A stretch of DNA of 64,000 nucleotides from the NCBI GenBank assembly GCA_002286715.1, contig NSJX01000075.1, forward strand, positions 1-64,000. Reading direction: 5' to 3'. A program made the translations under genes and the position numbers. The notes beneath the pieces are model-generated. The model was not told where the DNA came from and searched no databases. It saw nothing but the letters and a program-made list of their open reading frames with translations. Of this stretch, positions 57,966 to 64,000 are shown piece after piece (within the stretch, counting starts at the first letter, position 1; the number at the start of each line of letters is the position of its first letter). The stretch comes from Dentipellis sp. KUC8613 (lineage: Eukaryota > Basidiomycota > Agaricomycetes > Russulales > Hericiaceae).

Positions 57966-60622
57966 CCCTGCGCCCCCCTCTGCTTTTGCCTTTGCCTTTT
58001 CCCGCCTCTGCCCGTCTTCTTCGTCCGCCTTGCTCGCACACCTCCTCGCTCGCCTTCTGCGCACACCTTGTTCGCACACTCCCGCACCTCCACACGCCCG
58101 CCTCTCGTTCCGTGCTCTTGCTTTGTTTGTTGATTCGGATTGTCGGATTTGGATTTGGATGGATTGGATTGGATCGGATTGGAAGTTTCGTTGTTGGGTG
58201 CGTGCTCTTTTATCGCTGGCATTTTTTTTTGTTTTGCTGGTGCTTTTGTGGAAGCTGATGAAGAAAGGGTGGTACAGATCATGCCATGTCACGCGATGCC
58301 ATGCAATGCCGTGCCGTGCCGTGTCGCGCCCCCACCTCTCCCCTCCCCGTCACATCTTACCCCACACCACCCCATCCACCCCCCAACGCACACACCATAC
58401 GACCACCCCACACACCACCACCACACACCACCACAATTTATAGTAGCAGCTACCGTACTACCGTACTTATTGCATTTTTTTTCTTTTTTTCGAGCGGGTT
58501 TTCTGTTTTGTTTTTGTCGTTTTGTCGGTGTGTTCATTCGTGTTTGTGCTATGCGTCTATTTTTTTTTTCATACGAGCCTTTCCCCGATCCACCCGAGCT
58601 TCCCCTCCCGACTCGCCACCCTTTCGACTCGCCACACCATTACTACGCATACACATGCCGTCGCCGTTGCCGTCGCCACATATCACACTCTCACACCATC
58701 GTCACCCGCACATATCGCACCTGCATGCTCCCCATTATTCCCCACCTTCACCATCACTGCGACCTCCACTCCCACCCCCACCGCCCAATCTACCTCCCCC
58801 CTCCCGCCCCTTGTCCCATTCACCTCGCCACCGTCCCGCCATCTGCCATCTATCTATCTCCTATCTTCTATCTTCTATCGTTTATCGTTTATCGTTACCA
58901 TGTACCACCGCGCACCCTACGCCGACCATGACCATGACCGTGACATAACGCGATACTTTGCGGCACCGAGACCGACTGGCCGACCGATGGAGCGAGGAGC
59001 GAGGAGCGACTGTATGCACGCTTGCGCACGCGCGCGCGCGGGGGATATCGTGTGGTGCGGTGTCGGTTCGGTGTGGGTTGGACGAGGGCGGCGACAAAGG
59101 CGCGGGCGACGGGCGGGGGTGACGGATTAGGATGAGGGCGACAGTGCCGGTGCGCGCGGGAAGGGTGCGTTTCGAGTTGCTGACTCTGGCCGCTGTTGCC
59201 TTTCCCCACTGCCACATTCGACTATCGACTATCGACTATCGACTACCGACTATCGACTATGGGCTCTCGACTGTGGACTTGGACACTCGGACGTCTGGAA
59301 CGCGCCTTTGCCTGTGCCTGCGCACGGCTACGAGTCGGACGACGACGATGGAACGGCGACACCCCTTCTCCTTCCCCTTTTGCCTTTCCCCTTTTTCCCG
59401 CTCGCTGACGCCGACGACGAAGTTTGGGTGAATTCCGCAGGGTTGATGGATGAGGGCGGCGGAGGCGGAGGCGGAGGGAGAAGGGACGGATGCAAGGAGA
59501 CGGGAGGATCGGTGAGGCCGCGGGGGGCGGAGAGGGTCGGCTCGACTCGACTCGGTCTGGTCTGTCTTCTGTCTGTGGTGCGCGCCCGAGACTGTTTCGA
59601 GCCCCTTGGGTCTTAATGCTCACGCTTGCGCTAGTGCCAGTGCCTCCTGGGTTCGCGTGCGCAGGGCAAGTCATGCAAGCGGTGCATGAACATCGTGTAC
59701 CGCGTCCACTGCGAGCACGCGTGTACCGCATCTACCGCCACCGCCAGCCCGCGGGTATAGTTGATGTCGGCCGCGGCCCCGTCCGTTCCTCGCGCTCTTA
59801 TTCGAGTTTTGGGGTGCGGTTCGTTTCGTGTCCGTTTGTCCGTTCCCGTCGTTCCCGCTGTTCGTGTTGTTCGTCTTATCACTTACCGCGCTCCGTGTTC
59901 TTTACCCCGTCCTTTTCTCCCTCCGTCCGTCCTTCTATCCGTGTTTCCATCCGTCTACCAGGCCATCTACCTCCGTGTCCGCAGATCGTGAATCGTATCG
60001 TGTCGTGTCGTGTCGTCGTTGTCGTCGTTCATATCCGATCTTAGGTACATAGTAGCAGTGCAGGTACATAGTGTGGGTCCGGGCGGGAGATATCAGTATA
60101 TACATATACATATACATATGTACAGTACAGCATACTTACGAGGGCGCGCGGGGGCTGGGCGGGGCCTGCTGCTGCTATTGCTATGAATTGATGTGGTGTG
60201 ATGTGATGATTGTCGGTGCGTGTGTGATGAGGCGGAGGAGCTCGAGTGGGGAGGGAGGTGAGGTGAGGTTGGATTTTTGGTTTGGAAGGGGGGAGAATTC
60301 CGGAGGTTTGGTCGAAGCTGGAGCCGAACTGGAACCGGAATCGGAACCGGGACGGCGGCGGCTTGAGATCGACGCCCCGGTTCCGCGTCATACAGTAACA
60401 GGGCTTCGCGCTCATTCTACACGTACACATGCAGCATTTCAGTAGCTATCATGCGCTTTTCGGTCCCCCCTTCATGTCAGATCTCCACCGTTCCTCGACC
60501 GCTTGCCAGTCACCCTCTTCCCTTTTCTCTCATTGTTCTTCATCTTCGCGCTCGGTCTCGGTCTCGGTTTCGACCGTCCCGGCTACAGTCACTCGTCATT
60601 CGCTACTTGCACCTGGCCTCAC
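57966..60622. other. low-complexity intergenic region downstream of G-alpha
   Basis: C/A-rich and T-rich runs dominate (58330-58440, 58450-58570, 58620-58900). A heptamer array (ATCGACT)n lies at 59217-59260. On the plus strand, short protein-like pieces occur near 59308 (MPVPAHGYESDDDD) and 59669 (SCKRCMNIVYRVHCEHAC, cysteine-rich), but no consistent gene can be built. Confidence 0.45.
59217..59260. repeat. heptanucleotide microsatellite (ATCGACT)n
   Basis: About six consecutive copies, one with a single-base change. Confidence 0.85.
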
Positions 60623-61300
60623 TTACACCTGACCTCCAAGTCCGCCGGGATCGTTCAAGTTGCTCATGCACTGGTTAGGGAGAGACTGGAGGAGCGCCGG
60701 CAAGTCGTCGGCGAGCGCAGGTGCAGTGTCAAGGTCGAGTTCGAGGTTGAAGTCATTGCGGATGCGGCCCATGTCGATGTCGATGTTGTGGTCTGATATG
60801 TTACATAGAAGAGTCCACTCCGCTGCTGCGTCAAGATGCATGCTCATGAGGACGAGGGTCGGAAAAGAGACTGAGCCCAGCCGCGAGTGAGGCCGCCGCC
60901 GCTGCCGCACCCGGGCTCAGAGGAGTACGGAGTACGCGGGTTCGGTCAAGCGGGTGCGCGTGCGCGTGCTCGGGAGGCTGGGTGGTGGGCACTGCGGCGC
61001 GAGTGAGCGGTAGGAAAGTCCGTATTGCGTCGCAGTTTGGGGCAGATGGAGCGGAAGCCGATGCGCGAGGTTGTCCCGTTCCAGTTCCGGTACTGTTTTC
61101 GCGTTCGGCTGGGTCACGGAGCTTAGGGCCTTGTTCGTGCGCGGGAGGAAGGCGGGCCCTTGGTTATTGGTTTGCGCAATGATTGGGCGGGATCGGTCCT
61201 TGACGGATGAGCTCTGATCCAGTCGTAGCCTATGACCTGCGATGGGATGAGAGGTACTTACCGCGTGGATTCTGTATGCGAGATACAGTGGGTTCAACAT
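60623..61300 (-). CDS. doubtful hypothetical protein with acidic C-terminal exon
   Basis: An ATG at 61300 begins MLNPLYLAYRIHA, directly followed by a consensus GTAAGT donor. A later open block reads ISDHNIDIDMGRIRNDFNLE, then LDLDTAPALADDLPALLQSL, and stops at 60623. The acidic, leucine-rich tail looks more like protein than the complementary strand does. How the two parts join is not resolved, and no family is recognised. It may be chance. Confidence 0.25.
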
Positions 61301-61703
61301 AGGACCAGATAGCTAGAAGATAAGGCCTCTGCAGCACTCAGCTGCAGCACCTCGTCCGAGAGATGCGCTGGCACCGATTTCTCCTGCCGCTGGAATCGTG
61401 TGTTTGAAGGGACGGCGATGAATCGAGCAAAGTTCGGGTCTCGTCTGCCAACTCATCGGCCACACTATTGAGGCTCATCAACGCACTCGGACGCCGTGAT
61501 ATTTCAGGCGCGCGTCGAGTGTTGCCATGCTGTCAGGTATGCCGGCGCCGTTGTAGACTCGCGCAGCATGGAAAGAGTCTGGTGTTGCGGGAGAAGAGGA
61601 CGTTCAATCCGAGCGCATGAAGTGAGGGATAGACATGAGCCGGGCGCGCGAAATGCTTCCGTCCATCCATCTGGGTCTTGTGTCCCGTGCGCCAGGCTCA
61701 TGC

Positions 61704-61709
61704 CACGTG
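61704..61709. promoter_or_regulatory. CACGTG box upstream of kinase copy K8
   Basis: CACGTG lies 93 bp upstream of the K8 start codon, in the same relative place as in K4 and K5. Confidence 0.45.
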
Positions 61710-61801
61710 ACTCTGTTAGCTTGTTGAGTTGGAATCGATGATCCTCGTCTCTCTTCTTTACCTTGACGGAAGCAGAATTTCTGCGGTCGTGTAGCAACAA
61801 G

Positions 61802-63167
61802 ATGTCACAGACGCCGCCTAGCGTATGCTTCCGTCTTATACCGTCTTCCGAAACTGATATAGTTTCTGCTGCAGATACCTCTTACGTTACTCGATTGGAG
61901 GAGGAAACTCAGTCTCCGCCGCCATCCCAACGTATGGGAGCAATTCAGAAATGCCTTTCAAGATGCAGGTGTCACCCTGTGGCCCTTTCATCCTACATAC
62001 TCCGACACCATGCCTCTCCAGGCAAAAGTTGAGAAATTTCCTCTTCCCAACGGATACAGTTTTGTGACCGCACATCGAGGGCTCGAGGGAAAGGAGGCAT
62101 CAATGGCTATAGGCAGTGCGAGGGACCTTGCGTGGTACCAGTACAAGGTACGCTGAGATTCGATGTATGGATGAAATGGCGATCTGAATGATGCAGTCTC
62201 TAGAACGATCTGACGCGCGCTGCGTGTTTGCAAAATGGACACAACGTCGTGGTGCGCATCATCGTCCTCAGAGATGAGGGCGCCGCGCACTTGAGCATTC
62301 TACGAAAGATCGCGACAGGGCATCTGGGGCTCATCAGCAGCAATCATACCCTTCCGCTTCTCAAGGAAGTTACTTGCGACTGCGCGACGTTTGGCGTGTT
62401 CCCATTCGTCGGTGGCGGCCACATACGGAATGCGTTTGATTCTGGGTGGGCTAAGACTTCCTCTGGAGACATTTTGGACATGGTTATGCAGGCTCTGGAG
62501 GTACAGTCTATGTGGCATACTTTGATCGAGTCTCACGTGAGTTGAAGGGGTTAGCGTTCATCCACGACTTCAACATCGCACATCGCGTCGGTATTCTCAT
62601 TTGCCGTTCGCATGTAGCTCCTGACGAATCGATATTAGGACGCATTCTCCGACAACTTCCTCGTTCAGTGGCAACCAGAGTCGCTGTATGCGATGAAAGT
62701 ACCGGTAGTGCGTCCGAAGGTGTACCTCATAGACTTCGAAGCGGCTATAGCGTTCGAGGAAGATAGTTTACCCTCAGATCGGACCTGCACGGGGCTTCCG
62801 ATGGCAAAACCAGGAGTGTACGCCAGGCCTACATTACCCGAAATGCAAAGCGGGCAGCCGTACGATCCATTCAAGTTGGATGTATGGCAGCTCGCCGTGA
62901 GTCTCACATTTCAGGTGGGTACTCGGCTATTTGTTGTGTGATGTTCACTTATCCCGCATGCAGACAGGAATTGAGGCGGTAGACCGTACTCTTTCGAATA
63001 TGCGAGTAATAGATGCCGCGGAGCGTCCCACCGCGCGCGAAGCCCTTTCTCAACTGAGTGATATCCTATGTGATATGCCGCCTCGGTCGTTGCTTACTCC
63101 TCTTTCTCCGACTCCTCGTCAACCGGGCGCCTTTGCCACACCATCTTATATAGGCTCATGCCACTGA
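61802..63167 (+). CDS. atypical protein kinase-like protein (copy K8, intact, distant and inverted)
   Basis: MSQTPPS is followed by an intron (GTATGC...CTGCAG) and IPLTLLDWRRKLSLRRHPNV, then WEQFRNAFQDAGVTLWPFHP, LPNGYSFVTAHRGLEGKE, ILRKIATGHLGLISSNHTLP, GDILDMVMQALE, GLAFIHDFNIAHR, DAFSDNFLVQWQPESL, VYLIDFEAAIAFEED, YDPFKLDVWQLAVSLTFQ and TGIEAVDRTLSNMRVID, ending with GSCH and the TGA at 63165-63167. All introns are GT-AG and the catalytic-loop intron is in the same place as in the 31-38 kb copies. It is about 24 kb away on the opposite strand. As in its relatives, HRD and Asn are kept, DFE replaces DFG and the ATP-lysine position is not recognisable. Confidence 0.8.
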
Positions 63168-63604
63168 GCTTCATTCATAAGGAGTTGGCTCGCATTTACC
63201 GTGACGTATAACTCGTATCAGAACGATTTGCACCATCAAGCGGTATTAATATGGAGCTTCCTGGTATGTGAGTCTCGTCAAAAGAATTGTCATTTGCTAC
63301 ACTTCGACGCTGAATTTTTGAGTGTAAAGCCAGTCGAAGTGCTGCGGCAGGGCCATCGGGACATATGCACACCTCTTACTTATCAGCCTGGTAAGAATGT
63401 GCAGTTTGTAAAATACCAACTTCGACGGTGTATTGTCTGCGAGTATACAATATAGGATGTCGCAAGTCAGTACAATTGAAGAGATGTGCAATGTGCGTAC
63501 GTACTAGAAATCTCTTGGAATTGGGAGCTTGCGCGACTCAATGACGGAGGGTTCAGGTGGTATTATGTAATGCCCCTTACCGGAACGGTACTCTAGCTAC
63601 CACC
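63168..63604. other. intergenic stretch
   Basis: It holds the 3' end of K8 and the promoter of the next kinase gene. No element is recognised. Confidence 0.45.
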
Positions 63605-64000
63605 ATGTTCCGCCTTGTGCGAGGCAGCCTCAGGTTGAACCGACAGCCATTGTCATTATTCGATAGCATAACATCCCAATCCATTCGCTCTACCTCTTCC
63701 GTCTCTGCCTCAAAAATCAAACTCCTCAGTTCATCCGCCCCCATCGAGGAAGAGAGATTCTCATGGTACACCCCGGCGCGTTTCCACCCCGTCAAACTCG
63801 GAGACGTATTCCGGGAACGATATGTGGTATTGGCAAAAATGGGATATGGGTCGTGCAGCACAGCGTGGCTCTGTCGCGATCTGCGGTGAGTCCTCGGCCT
63901 CTCAATTGGTATACGAAGTTGTGAAGGCAACGCTTGATGACATGGCAAATGTGTACAGAGATCAGAAATACGTTGTGGTCAAAGTTTGCATTCCAGACTA
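63605..64000 (+). CDS. SRPK-like serine/threonine kinase, 5' part (runs off the window)
   Basis: From MFRLVRGSLRLNRQPLSLFD the N-terminal ~60 residues look like a basic leader that could direct it to mitochondria or be unstructured. Then FSWYTPARFHPVKLGDVF and RERYVVLAKMGYGSCSTAWL match the start of the SRPK-type catalytic domain, with a glycine loop (KMGYGSCSTAWL). After an intron (about 63885-63957), DQKYVVVKVCIPDY supplies the ATP-binding lysine (VVVKV). Unlike the other kinase-like genes here, this one has the standard N-lobe motifs. Fungal SRPK-like kinases are much expanded and most are unstudied. Confidence 0.8.

Noticed and set aside
58140..58948. Long plus-strand open frames rich in His, Pro and Thr
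   Set aside because: They are translations of CA- and CT-rich low-complexity DNA downstream of the G-alpha gene.
59600..59760. Cysteine-rich small protein (SCKRCMNIVYRVHCEHAC)
   Set aside because: The motif is short, lies in low-complexity DNA, and I could not connect it to a start codon through plausible introns.

Overview
This window is nuclear DNA of a basidiomycete, most likely an Agaricomycete (possibly Polyporales; the order is a guess). Genes are split by many short introns (about 50-65 bp, GT...AG, with CTGAC/CTAAC-like branch sites). There is an expansion of the atypical 'protein kinase-like' families typical of mushroom-forming fungi, and the housekeeping genes present are fungal (importin beta-3 type karyopherin, G-protein alpha subunit, pepsin-type protease).

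Layout. 1-4600: repeat-rich DNA with two diverged ~320-bp direct repeats, a possible solo LTR, a broken FunK1-like kinase and a near-perfect 47-bp hairpin. 4603-5876: a multiply frameshifted carnitine acetyltransferase pseudogene. 6271-7164: an intronless, intact-looking IspE (CDP-ME kinase), a bacterial/plastid MEP-pathway enzyme that fungi are not expected to have. 7713-11255: an importin-beta-3/Kap121-like gene, divergent from ispE. 11583-29747: a probable terpenoid or meroterpenoid cluster with GMC oxidoreductase 1 (-), cytochrome P450 1 (+), a UbiA-type prenyltransferase/terpene cyclase (-), GMC oxidoreductase 2 (+) and cytochrome P450 2 (-). It is interrupted by a kinase relic and an 874-bp non-autonomous DNA transposon with perfect 28-bp terminal inverted repeats. 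30160-38640: an array of related, atypical kinase-like genes and relics (two intact, one with an in-frame stop, two fragments); another intact copy lies at 61802-63167. 39054-40643: a secreted aspartic protease. 41501-50185: a giant sacsin-type protein with two Hsp90-like ATPase modules and a C-terminal BTB domain. 50186-56094: GC-rich DNA without recognisable genes, with a degenerate satellite-like array. 56095-57965: a complete 354-residue G-protein alpha subunit gene. 58-61.8 kb: low-complexity DNA and one doubtful gene. 63605-64000: the 5' end of an SRPK-like kinase.

How the genes fit together. The cluster has one scaffold-type enzyme (UbiA) and four oxidative tailoring enzymes (two P450s, two flavin oxidases). 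This resembles basidiomycete and ascomycete pathways in which a UbiA-type enzyme cyclises or transfers a prenyl diphosphate and P450s oxidise the product. ispE lies about 4.4 kb outside it; whether they are functionally linked is unknown. The kinase-like copies share a CACGTG box upstream of the start codon and lack several canonical kinase residues, so they are a young, locally amplified family of uncertain catalytic competence.
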